DNA from: Lysobacteraceae bacterium
GTDB taxonomy: Bacteria; Pseudomonadota; Gammaproteobacteria; Xanthomonadales; Xanthomonadaceae
NCBI GenBank assembly: GCA_003505795.1
Contig: DNXT01000440.1
Span: forward strand, 1-5,380
Direction: 5' to 3'
DNA length: 5,380 nucleotides
The notes under the pieces are model-generated. The model was not told the DNA's origin and did no database searches. It saw only the letters and a list, made by a program, of their open reading frames with translations. The position numbers were made by a program, and so were the translations under genes. Shown here piece after piece: positions 1 to 5,380 of the stretch (positions within the stretch are counted from its first letter, which is position 1; every line of letters starts with the position of its first letter).

Positions 1-342
1 GGCCCGAGCGGCGGTCAAGACGCCTCGGCGAGGCGACGGCGCAGGTGCGGCCGGCGTTCGCCATGCCCGGTGCAGGTCGTCGGGCCGGCCCGGTTACGGC
101 CTTGCGCTCGGGCGTCCGCTGCCAGGGCCGGCGCATCGCCATCGCGATGCCCGGGCGTTGCCGCCGTCGCCGCGCAAGGACGCGCTTCCGGCCCGAAGCG
201 GCGTGGAGGCGTGCCGGCCCACGGGGCCGGGCGAGGTGGGACAGGCGGCATGCGCTGCAAGGCGTCCGCGCCCGGATTGCTACACTTCGCGGCCAGGATG
301 CCTGCCGACGGGCATTCCCTCACTACTGATGCGGATACGACC
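1..342. other. Gene-free GC-rich spacer upstream of the ygfB-pepP operon
   Basis: No convincing gene is visible here. Several frames are open on both strands, but their translations are dominated by Arg, Pro, Gly and Ala and resemble nothing I recognise, as expected of chance ORFs in very GC-rich DNA. Short palindromes are present: a 6-bp stem CGCCTC/GAGGCG at 21-35, a perfect 12-bp palindrome CGGGCCGGCCCG at 81-92, and a 7-bp stem GCATCGC/GCGATGC with a 4-nt loop at 133-150. None is followed by a T-run, so none is a standard terminator. In E. coli the divergent neighbour of ygfB is zapA. I looked on the minus strand for a ZapA- or ZapB-like coiled coil and saw none, so any such gene would lie beyond the left edge. 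Confidence 0.6.
278..286 (+). promoter_or_regulatory. Possible extended -10 promoter element for ygfB-pepP
   Basis: TGC followed directly by TACACT matches the extended -10 form TGN-TATAAT, with four of six hexamer bases. It lies in the least GC-rich part of the spacer, and no good -35 hexamer is seen at the usual distance, as is often true of extended -10 promoters. A transcript would start near 293, leaving a leader of about 50 nt before the ATG at 343 and making the in-frame ATG at 298 an unlikely start. This is an inference from one motif. Confidence 0.35.
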
Positions 343-888
343 ATGGAACAACTGCCCGACGCGATCGCGGTGCAGGAAGAAGGCCGCCAGCTCGGACTGG
401 CGGCGACGGCGGCGGAGCTGCACGGCGGATTGTGCGGCTGGCTGGCCGGCGGCGGCGTGGACGCGCTGGACTGGCCGGCGAGGATCATGGCCGATCCGTC
501 GCTGCCGGAGCCGGCGGCGCAGGGCGCGCTCGACCGCCTGCGCCAGGCGACGGTGACGCAGCTGGAAGACCGCGACTTCGCGTTCGAGCTGCTGCTGGCC
601 GAGGACGGCGCGCCGCTGGCCGCGCGCACCGATGCATTGTTCGACTGGTGCCGGGCGTTCCTCGGCAGCTTCGGCCTGGCCAGCGGCACGCGCCCGGCGC
701 TCTCGGAGGAAGGCGAGGAGGCGCTGCAGGACCTGGCGCGGCTGGCGCAGGCGTCCAGCGAGGACTTCGACAGCGCCGACGAGGACGAGACCGCGCTGTC
801 GGAGATCGAGGAATTCGTGCGCGTGGCGGCCTTGCTGCTGCACGGCGATTGCGTGCTGGGTCCGCGCTACCGGCAACGGCTGAACTGA
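343..888 (+). CDS. ygfB: UPF0149 / YgfB family protein
   Basis: This encodes a 181-residue protein of the YgfB/YecA (UPF0149) family, close to the usual family length of about 180-195. Recognisable blocks are the N-terminal ELHGGLCGWLAGG (residues 25-37), the central LFDWCRAFLGSFGLA (99-113), and the C-terminal EFVRVAALLLHGD (157-169), linked by a very acidic stretch (about 121-156). It is predicted to be a helical, soluble cytoplasmic protein with no signal peptide. The biochemical role of the family is poorly defined; in Pseudomonas aeruginosa YgfB has been reported to influence an amidase pathway linked to beta-lactam resistance. It sits directly before pepP, as in E. coli (ygfB-pepP). The ATG at 343 was chosen because family similarity begins there, with only a weak GGA at 333-335 as ribosome-binding site. 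The frame stays open to the left edge, and an in-frame ATG at 298 is a less likely alternative. Confidence 0.88.
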   Translation: MEQLPDAIAVQEEGRQLGLAATAAELHGGLCGWLAGGGVDALDWPARIMADPSLPEPAAQGALDRLRQATVTQLEDRDFAFELLLAEDGAPLAARTDALFDWCRAFLGSFGLASGTRPALSEEGEEALQDLARLAQASSEDFDSADEDETALSEIEEFVRVAALLLHGDCVLGPRYRQRLN

Positions 889-2235
889 ATGAAGAAGGCC
901 ACCGGGATCGGCGCGGCCGAATACGCGCGCCGCCGCCGCCAGCTGATGCAGATGGCCGGCGACCAGGCGATCCTGGTGCTGCCGGCGGCGCCGGAACGGG
1001 TCCGCAGCCACGACACCCACTATCCGTACCGCCAGGATTCGGACTTCTGGTACCTGAGCGGCTTCCCGGAGCCGGAGGCGGTGCTGGTGCTGGTGCCCGG
1101 GCGCCGCCACGGCGAGGCGATCCTGTTCTGCCGCGAGCGCGATCCGGAACGCGAGGCCTGGGATGGCGCGCGCGCCGGCCAGGAGGGCGCGGTCGATGGC
1201 TACGGCATGGACGACGCCTACCCGATCGAGGACCTGGACGAGATCCTGCCGGGCTTGCTGGAAGGGCGCTCGCGGGTCTACTACCACTTCGGCCGCGACG
1301 CGGATTTCGACCTCAAGCTGATCGGCTGGGTCAACCGCGTGCGCGCGCAGGTGCGGCATGGCGCGCAGCCGCCGCACGAGTTCCTGGAGCTGGGCCACCT
1401 GCTGCACGAGCAGCGGCTGTTCAAGTCCAAGGACGAGGTCGCGCTGATGCAGCGTGCCGCCGACATCAGCGTGCGGGCGCACCGGGTGGCGATGCGCAAC
1501 GCGCGGCCGGGCATCCACGAATACGAACTGCAGGCCGACATCGAGCGCGAGTTCCGTGCCGCCGACGCGTGGCCGGCCTACGCCAGCATCGTCGGCGCCG
1601 GCGCCAACGGCTGCATCCTGCACTACCGTGCCAACGATGCGCGCAGCCGCGACGGCGACCTGGTGCTGATCGATGCCGGCGCCGAATACCGCGGCTATGC
1701 GGCGGACATCACCCGCACCTTCCCGGTCAACGGCCGCTTCGGCAGGGAGCAGCGCGCGCTGCACGAGCTGGTCGGCGCCGCGCATGCGGCGGCACTGGCG
1801 CGCGCGCGCCCCGGCGTGGCGTACGAGGCCGGCCACCTGGCCGCGGTGGAGACGCTGACCGAGGGCCTGCTGCGGCTCGGCCTGCTCAAGGGCAGGCTGG
1901 AGAAGAACGTCGCCGAAGGGCACTACCGGCGCTTCTACCGGCACAAGACCGGTCACTGGCTGGGGCTGGACGTGCACGACGTCGGCGACTACCGGCTGGC
2001 CGGCGATTCGCGCCTGCTCGAGCCGGGCATGGTGTTCACCATCGAGCCCGGCCTGTACGTCTCGCCCGACGACACCAGCGTGGCGGCGAAATGGCGCGGC
2101 ATCGGCATCCGCACCGAGGACGACGTGCTGATCACCGACGACGGCCATCGCGTGCTGACCGCGGCGCTGGCGCGCTCGGCCGACGAGATCGAGGCGGAGA
2201 TGGCTGGAACGTCGGGAATGGGGAAACGGGAATAG
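889..2235 (+). CDS. pepP: Xaa-Pro aminopeptidase (aminopeptidase P, M24B)
   Basis: This 448-residue cytoplasmic metalloenzyme releases the N-terminal residue from peptides whose second residue is proline (E. coli PepP is 441 residues). The N-terminal creatinase-like domain carries YPYRQDSDFWYLSGF (45-59) and EPEAVLVLV (61-69). The C-terminal pita-bread domain begins after HEQRLFKSKDEVALM (173-187). All five dinuclear-metal ligands are present: D262 (IDAG), D273 (ADITRTF), H356 (GHWLGLDVHD), E386 (TIEPGLY) and E410 (GIGIRTEDD). The active-site histidines H245 and H363 are also present, so the enzyme should be active. The ATG abuts the upstream stop (TGAATG) with no obvious ribosome-binding site, which suggests translation by reinitiation. 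The last residues, SGMGKRE, are encoded by the downstream heptamer repeat and are not part of the conserved protein. In E. coli ubiH follows pepP; here the next gene is the convergent pepQ. Confidence 0.96.
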   Translation: MKKATGIGAAEYARRRRQLMQMAGDQAILVLPAAPERVRSHDTHYPYRQDSDFWYLSGFPEPEAVLVLVPGRRHGEAILFCRERDPEREAWDGARAGQEGAVDGYGMDDAYPIEDLDEILPGLLEGRSRVYYHFGRDADFDLKLIGWVNRVRAQVRHGAQPPHEFLELGHLLHEQRLFKSKDEVALMQRAADISVRAHRVAMRNARPGIHEYELQADIEREFRAADAWPAYASIVGAGANGCILHYRANDARSRDGDLVLIDAGAEYRGYAADITRTFPVNGRFGREQRALHELVGAAHAAALARARPGVAYEAGHLAAVETLTEGLLRLGLLKGRLEKNVAEGHYRRFYRHKTGHWLGLDVHDVGDYRLAGDSRLLEPGMVFTIEPGLYVSPDDTSVAAKWRGIGIRTEDDVLITDDGHRVLTAALARSADEIEAEMAGTSGMGKRE

Positions 2236-2300
2236 GGAATCGGAAGCTTGGGTTGCTTCCTTGCCCATTCCCGATTCCCGATTCCCGTTTCCCCGTTCCC
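2214..2300. repeat. Heptamer-built 30-bp inverted repeat between pepP and pepQ
   Basis: The left arm (2214-2243) is a run of four heptamers: GGGAATG, GGGAAAC, GGGAATA, GGGAATC. The right arm (2271-2300), read on the minus strand, is the same array: GGGAACG, GGGAAAC, GGGAATC, GGGAATC. Aligned as a stem, 28 of 30 positions pair; T2219 faces G2295 (a wobble in RNA) and A2234 faces G2280 (a true mismatch). The 27-nt loop holds a smaller hairpin, GGAAGC (2242-2247) with GCTTCC (2255-2260), and one more inverted heptamer at 2266-2272. Neither side has a T-run, so it is not a textbook intrinsic terminator. Its place between two convergent genes still suggests a two-way transcription stop or mRNA 3'-end protector. 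I recall GGGAATC-type arrays as frequent between Xanthomonadaceae genes. The element covers the pepP stop and ends 8 bp from the pepQ stop. Confidence 0.9.
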
Positions 2301-2308
2301 GGCGGCCG

Positions 2309-3643
2309 TCAGGCCGCCACCGCCGCCGCGAACGCCGGGCGGGTCAGGTTCTCCGGTTCGCCGGCGGTGCACGCCACTTCGTCCTCGATGCGGATGCCGC
2401 CGTACGGCTTGAACTGCTCCACGCGCTTCCAGTCGACGCTGCCGGCGTGGCCGGCCTTCCTCACTTCGTCCAGCAGCATGTCGATGAAGTAGATGCCCGG
2501 CTCGATGGTGACGACCATGCCCGGTTCCAGCACCCGGGTCAGGCGCAGGTACGGATGCCCGGCCGGGCGCTCGATGCGGCCGCCGCGGTCGCTGGCGGCG
2601 AAGCCGGCGACGTCGTGCACCTGCAGGCCGATGCCGTGGCCGATGCCGTGCGGGAAGAACGCGGCGCTGACGCCGGTGGCCAGGGCCGCTTCCGGCGACA
2701 CGGTGATCACGCCGAAGTCCTTGAGGATGCCCATCAGCGACAGATGGGCGTCGATGTGCAGCTGCTTGTAGTCGAAACCGGCGCGCACCGCCTGGCCCAT
2801 GCGCTGCTGCGCCGCGTCGACCGCGTCGATCAATGCCTGGAACTCGCTGCCGGTGTCGGCGGCATAGGTGCGGGTGATGTCGCTGGCATAGCCGTGCGCC
2901 GAGGCGCCGGCGTCGATCAGGAAGCTGTGCAGCGGCTGCGGCGCGCGCTGGCCCAGTTCGGTGTAGTGCAGCACCGCGGCGTGCTCGTTGAGCGCGACGA
3001 TGTTGCCGTAGGGCAGCTCGTTGGCGTCCTGGCCGACCGCCGCGCAGTAGGCCATGTGGATCGCGAACTCGCCGTGGCCGGCGCGGAACGCCGCTTCGGC
3101 GGCGCGGTGCCCGCGCACCGCCAGCACCTGCGCCTGGCGCATCAGCGCCAGCTCGTAGGGGGTCTTGTAGGCGCGGTGGTATTCGAGGTAGTCCACCACC
3201 GCCCCGGGATTGTTGGGCACGTAGCCGCCGAGCGCGCTCTGCGGCTCGCCCAGGATTGCGCAGCGCGCCGCGTCCTTCGGCAGCAGCGCCAGTGCCTGCT
3301 CCGGGGTGCGGATGACGTGCACGTCGCAGTGCTCGACCCACCAGCCGCCGGGGGCGTCGGGGACCACGTGCCAGTAGTCGAACGGCTGGTGGAAGATGAC
3401 CTGCGGCCGCTTGCCGGGCGTGTACACCAGCCAGCTGTTGGGCACGCGCGTCAGCGGCAGCCAGGCCTTGAACTGCGGGTTGACCGCATACGGATAGTCG
3501 CGGTCGTCGAACGCCTGGTAGTGCAGGGTACCGCTGGGAACCACCAGGTGATCGAAGCCGCCGCGCGCCAGCGCCTGGTCGGCACGCTGGCCGAGGACGT
3601 GCAGGTGGGCCGGGTACAGCGTGCTGGGATCTTGCGGGTTCAT
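2309..3643 (-). CDS. pepQ: Xaa-Pro dipeptidase (prolidase, M24B)
   Basis: This 444-residue cytoplasmic prolidase (E. coli PepQ is 443) hydrolyses dipeptides with C-terminal proline, returning proline and the partner amino acid to the pool. The N-terminal domain has HYQAFDDRDYPYAVNPQFKAW (41-61) and FDYWH (88-92), typical of bacterial PepQ and the related organophosphorus acid anhydrolases. The catalytic domain carries the five metal ligands D244 (LIDAG), D255 (SDITRTY), H336 (GIGHGIGLQVHD), E381 (TIEPGIY) and E420 (GGIRIEDE), plus H226 and H343. No key residue is missing. The long insertion after the second-to-last ligand (FIDMLLDEVR... to FKPYGG) is the PepQ form, distinguishing it from PepP. 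The ATG at 3643 has no strong ribosome-binding site, but no other start lies close upstream in frame. The gene converges on pepP, a paralogue of the same family, and lies 81 bp downstream of the PilZ gene on the same strand. Confidence 0.95.
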   Translation of the reverse strand: MNPQDPSTLYPAHLHVLGQRADQALARGGFDHLVVPSGTLHYQAFDDRDYPYAVNPQFKAWLPLTRVPNSWLVYTPGKRPQVIFHQPFDYWHVVPDAPGGWWVEHCDVHVIRTPEQALALLPKDAARCAILGEPQSALGGYVPNNPGAVVDYLEYHRAYKTPYELALMRQAQVLAVRGHRAAEAAFRAGHGEFAIHMAYCAAVGQDANELPYGNIVALNEHAAVLHYTELGQRAPQPLHSFLIDAGASAHGYASDITRTYAADTGSEFQALIDAVDAAQQRMGQAVRAGFDYKQLHIDAHLSLMGILKDFGVITVSPEAALATGVSAAFFPHGIGHGIGLQVHDVAGFAASDRGGRIERPAGHPYLRLTRVLEPGMVVTIEPGIYFIDMLLDEVRKAGHAGSVDWKRVEQFKPYGGIRIEDEVACTAGEPENLTRPAFAAAVAA

Positions 3644-3724
3644 GGCGGGGCTCGAGCGGCGTTGCGGAAGACGGAACGCCGATTTTGCCGCAAACCGCCG
3701 GGAGGCGCCCGTGGCACGGCCTGC
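3644..3724 (-). promoter_or_regulatory. Spacer between the PilZ gene and pepQ, possible leader or promoter
   Basis: This 81-bp spacer is read on the minus strand before pepQ. It contains a 7-bp perfect stem CGGCGTT/AACGCCG with an 11-nt loop (3657-3681) that would place a hairpin 13 nt before the pepQ start. Next to it is an AT-rich patch, ATTTTG at 3682-3687, which reads CAAAAT on the minus strand and matches a -10 hexamer at four of six bases, but without a good -35. A short palindrome TTTGC-C-GCAAA spans 3684-3694. A 6-bp stem CGGCCT/AGGCCG (3717-3732) overlaps the PilZ stop codon and has no T-run. pepQ may have its own promoter here or be read through from the PilZ gene; the sequence does not decide. 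Confidence 0.3.
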
Positions 3725-4072
3725 TCAGGCCGGCATGTGCGCCTCGCCGACCCACTCGCGCAGGCGCTGGCGGTGCTCGTCGGAAATGGTCAGGAAGCGG
3801 AAGCCGGCCCAGGCCTGGCCGGCGCCGTGGGCGCTTTCGGCCCACAGCAGGTGCACGCCCACCTTGATCTCGGTCGGCTGCCCGTGGCGATCGGGCAGGG
3901 CGAAGCTCAGCTGGTAGAGCGCGTCCTCGACCAGCGGCGCGGAGGCCAGCATCAGCATGCCGGTTTCGGACAGGTTGCCGAGCCGGCCGATCGGCGCATC
4001 GGCGATGAAGTCGTGGACCGGCACCATCTCCGCGGCCTGGCGGCGGGGCGCGCGGCGCGCTTCGGTGATCAT
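3725..4072 (-). CDS. PilZ domain protein, probable cyclic-di-GMP receptor
   Basis: This 115-residue protein consists of little more than one PilZ domain. The two cyclic-di-GMP-binding signatures are visible: the N-terminal arginine motif ARRAPRRQ (R6/R10 or R7/R11 fit RxxxR), and NLSETG at 33-38 (N-x-S-x-x-G). Between and after them are the beta-strand-rich stretches expected of the barrel (ALYQLSFALP, EIKVGVHLLW, AWAGFRFLTI), then a short C-terminal helix (HRQRLREWV). No signal peptide or membrane segment is seen, so it should act in the cytoplasm, probably by binding a partner when the nucleotide is bound. Its start overlaps the stop of the DUF1631 gene by four bases (ATGA), which implies coupled translation and possibly a shared pathway. 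With both motifs intact, binding is likely; the downstream process, such as motility or surface growth, cannot be read from the sequence. Confidence 0.9.
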   Translation of the reverse strand: MITEARRAPRRQAAEMVPVHDFIADAPIGRLGNLSETGMLMLASAPLVEDALYQLSFALPDRHGQPTEIKVGVHLLWAESAHGAGQAWAGFRFLTISDEHRQRLREWVGEAHMPA

Positions 4073-5380
4073 GGGAGGCTCCCCTCGGTCGCGCGTTCGC
4101 CGGCCAGGGTGCGCAATGCGCGCACGGTGGCATGCCAGGCGCGGTCGATCAGGCGCCCCTTCTCCTCGGTGACGATGCGGGCCTGGCCATGGGCCATCAG
4201 CCGCGCCAGGCCGTCGAGCGACTGCTCGCCGATCCGCTGCCCGCGCTGGTTGACGAACAGCGCGTTGTCGGTGACCGGGCTGTACCAGGACAGGCGCTGG
4301 CGGCGCGCATCGCCCTGCTGGTTGGTGACGAATTCGAACCAGGTGCCGAACGGCAGCACCCGCAGCCGGTTGTAGCACCGCTGTTCGGCCTCGCTGCGCG
4401 GCGCCAGCGGTTCCTTGCGCGCGGCGCCGTCGCTCTCGCCCAGGCGCGCGCGCGCCTTGAGCTTGGCGGTCAGCTCGGTGCGCGAGGTGACGTCGTCCTC
4501 GCCGCCCGGGGTGGAAAGCCGGCGCGCGATCGCGCCGGCCTCGTCGCGGTGATAGCCGACCTGCAGCAGCGCTGCCTCCACCTCGCCGCCCAGCGCGATG
4601 TCCGGCGGCTCGCCGGACGCGCGGCAGGTGACGCCGGCGATGCGGTCGGTGAGTTCCTGCTGCTCCTGCCATTCCTCGGACTGCTCGCCCTGGCGCAGCA
4701 GGGTCAGCGTCAGCACGTCCGACCAGGCCTGCTTGAGCAGCGCCTGCACGAACTTCGGCGGCGAGCTCAGCGCGCATACGTGCTCGATGCTGTCGCCGGC
4801 CAGGCGCTTGGCCATCTCCAGGCGTTCCTTGCCGCGCGCGGCCTCGACGTGGCGGCGCTCGGCGACCTCGGCCTTGCGCGCCTGCGCCTTGTAGTGGGCC
4901 TGCACGTCCTGGTTGGCGGCCTCGAACACCGCCTCGTCGCCCTGGTAGTCGCTGACCACCTTGTCGACCGCGCTGGCGAGCTTCTGCTGCAGTTGCGGAT
5001 CGCCGTCGTCCTCGGCCAGCCAGGTGGCCCCGGATTCGGCGACCGCGTTGAGCAGCTCGCGCGCGGGATGGTGGTCGCGCACGAAGAACGCACGGTCCTG
5101 CAGCGCCGCGCGCACCAGCGGCACCTGCAGCCGCACCAGCAGCTCGGCGGCCGAGGTGCCGCTGCGCACCTCGCGGTCGATCTCGTTGTAGAGCAGGCCC
5201 AGCAGGTCGAAGGTGTCCGCGTCCTGCTCGGACAGCTGCGCCTGCGGGCCGTGGTCGGCACGCAGCACCTCCAGCAGCTGCTGCTGGACGTCGCGCACGG
5301 TGCGCCTGGGCGAGGGCGCCGCCGGATGCCCGCTCTGCGAGCGGGCCTGCAGCAGGCCGAGGACCTGCGCCACCGCCGCG
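4069..5380 (-). CDS. DUF1631 family protein, C-terminal part (runs off right edge)
   Basis: This is the C-terminal portion, about 436 codons, of a large protein of the DUF1631 family, whose members are often 700-800 residues. The frame is open to the edge, so the start lies beyond it; the GTG at 5373 is only an internal valine codon. Counting from there, family-like blocks are LLVRLQVPLVRAAL...HHPARELLN (78-109), a charged helical stretch likely to form a coiled coil (about 155-190), and KFVQALLKQAWSDVLTLTLLRQG (207-229). At the end are PFGTWFEF (341-348), RLSWYSP (360-366) and LFVNQRG (382-388). The last part has beta-strand spacing like a degenerate PilZ barrel, although the arginine and N-x-S-x-x-G motifs are not clear. 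The function of the family is unknown; some old annotations call members thymidine phosphorylase, which I would not accept. It is probably cytoplasmic, and it overlaps the PilZ gene by ATGA. Confidence 0.85.
   Translation of the reverse strand, partial: AAVAQVLGLLQARSQSGHPAAPSPRRTVRDVQQQLLEVLRADHGPQAQLSEQDADTFDLLGLLYNEIDREVRSGTSAAELLVRLQVPLVRAALQDRAFFVRDHHPARELLNAVAESGATWLAEDDGDPQLQQKLASAVDKVVSDYQGDEAVFEAANQDVQAHYKAQARKAEVAERRHVEAARGKERLEMAKRLAGDSIEHVCALSSPPKFVQALLKQAWSDVLTLTLLRQGEQSEEWQEQQELTDRIAGVTCRASGEPPDIALGGEVEAALLQVGYHRDEAGAIARRLSTPGGEDDVTSRTELTAKLKARARLGESDGAARKEPLAPRSEAEQRCYNRLRVLPFGTWFEFVTNQQGDARRQRLSWYSPVTDNALFVNQRGQRIGEQSLDGLARLMAHGQARIVTEEKGRLIDRAWHATVRALRTLAGERATEGSLP
4079..4086 (-). 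promoter_or_regulatory. Ribosome-binding site of the PilZ gene
   Basis: On the minus strand GAGGGGAG lies six bases before the ATG at 4072, inside the last codons of the DUF1631 gene. It fixes the PilZ start at this ATG. The stretch from 4083 to 4073 is a small inverted repeat (GGGAG-C-CTCCC) that could weakly pair over the site until ribosomes finishing the upstream gene open it; that role is speculative. Confidence 0.6.

Noticed and set aside
1..280. 6S RNA (ssrS), which lies near zapA and ygfB in E. coli
   Set aside because: I could not find the long closing stem with a central bubble or any recognisable conserved part, so position alone does not support it.
2..329. Possible small or partial genes in the left spacer, including the open frame from the left edge and the 45-329 frame
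   Set aside because: Their translations are low-complexity Arg/Pro/Gly/Ala with no motif, no ribosome-binding site stands out, and several frames are open at once.
280..2268. A 662-codon open frame on the minus strand opposite ygfB and pepP
   Set aside because: It is antisense to two well-recognised genes, its product is rich in Arg, Ala, Val and Gln with no family resemblance, and it begins inside the repeat. Long antisense frames are expected with this GC content.
2214..2300. CRISPR array or insertion-sequence ends
   Set aside because: The 7-bp units are directly abutting with no spacers, there is no transposase, and no flanking target duplication is visible.
1989..4133. A 714-codon minus-strand frame overlapping pepQ, the spacer and the PilZ gene
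   Set aside because: It runs in a different frame from pepQ and PilZ on the same strand, and its Arg/Pro/Ala-rich product lacks domain motifs.
2261..4375. A 704-codon open frame on the plus strand opposite pepQ and the PilZ gene
   Set aside because: It crosses the ends of three minus-strand genes with intact motifs, and its translation resembles no known protein. It is a high-GC shadow.

Overview
The window is very GC-rich, chromosomal in character, and fits a gammaproteobacterium of the Xanthomonadaceae (Xanthomonas or a close relative). The evidence is the high GC with strong third-position bias, the protein sequences, and a tandem GGGAATN heptamer repeat of a kind I recall as common between genes in this family. 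The genus is an inference, since no rRNA or other taxonomic marker is present.

Layout, left to right. Positions 1-342 hold no gene I can support: a GC-rich spacer with a few short palindromes and a possible extended -10 promoter near 278-286. Two plus-strand genes follow: a UPF0149/YgfB protein (343-888) and pepP, Xaa-Pro aminopeptidase (889-2235). They abut with no gap (TGAATG), so they are probably one translationally coupled operon. A near-perfect 30-bp inverted repeat built of heptamers (2214-2300) closes this half, overlaps the last codons and stop of pepP, and stops 8 bp short of the next gene.

The rest is read from the minus strand. Transcription enters from beyond the right edge with the C-terminal part of a DUF1631 protein (4069-5380, partial). 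It passes through a four-base ATGA overlap into a small PilZ-domain protein (3725-4072), then an 81-bp spacer, then pepQ, Xaa-Pro dipeptidase (2309-3643). pepP and pepQ therefore face each other tail to tail across the repeat.

How the genes may work together: PepP removes the residue before proline at the N-terminus of peptides, and PepQ splits the final X-Pro dipeptides. The two cover consecutive steps of proline-peptide breakdown, although they sit in separate transcription units. The DUF1631-PilZ pair looks like a cyclic-di-GMP-linked module with coupled translation. I see no mobile element, CRISPR array, RNA gene or defence system. The most interesting non-genic item is the heptamer inverted repeat, in which the one true mismatch of the stem is the base that creates the pepP stop codon.
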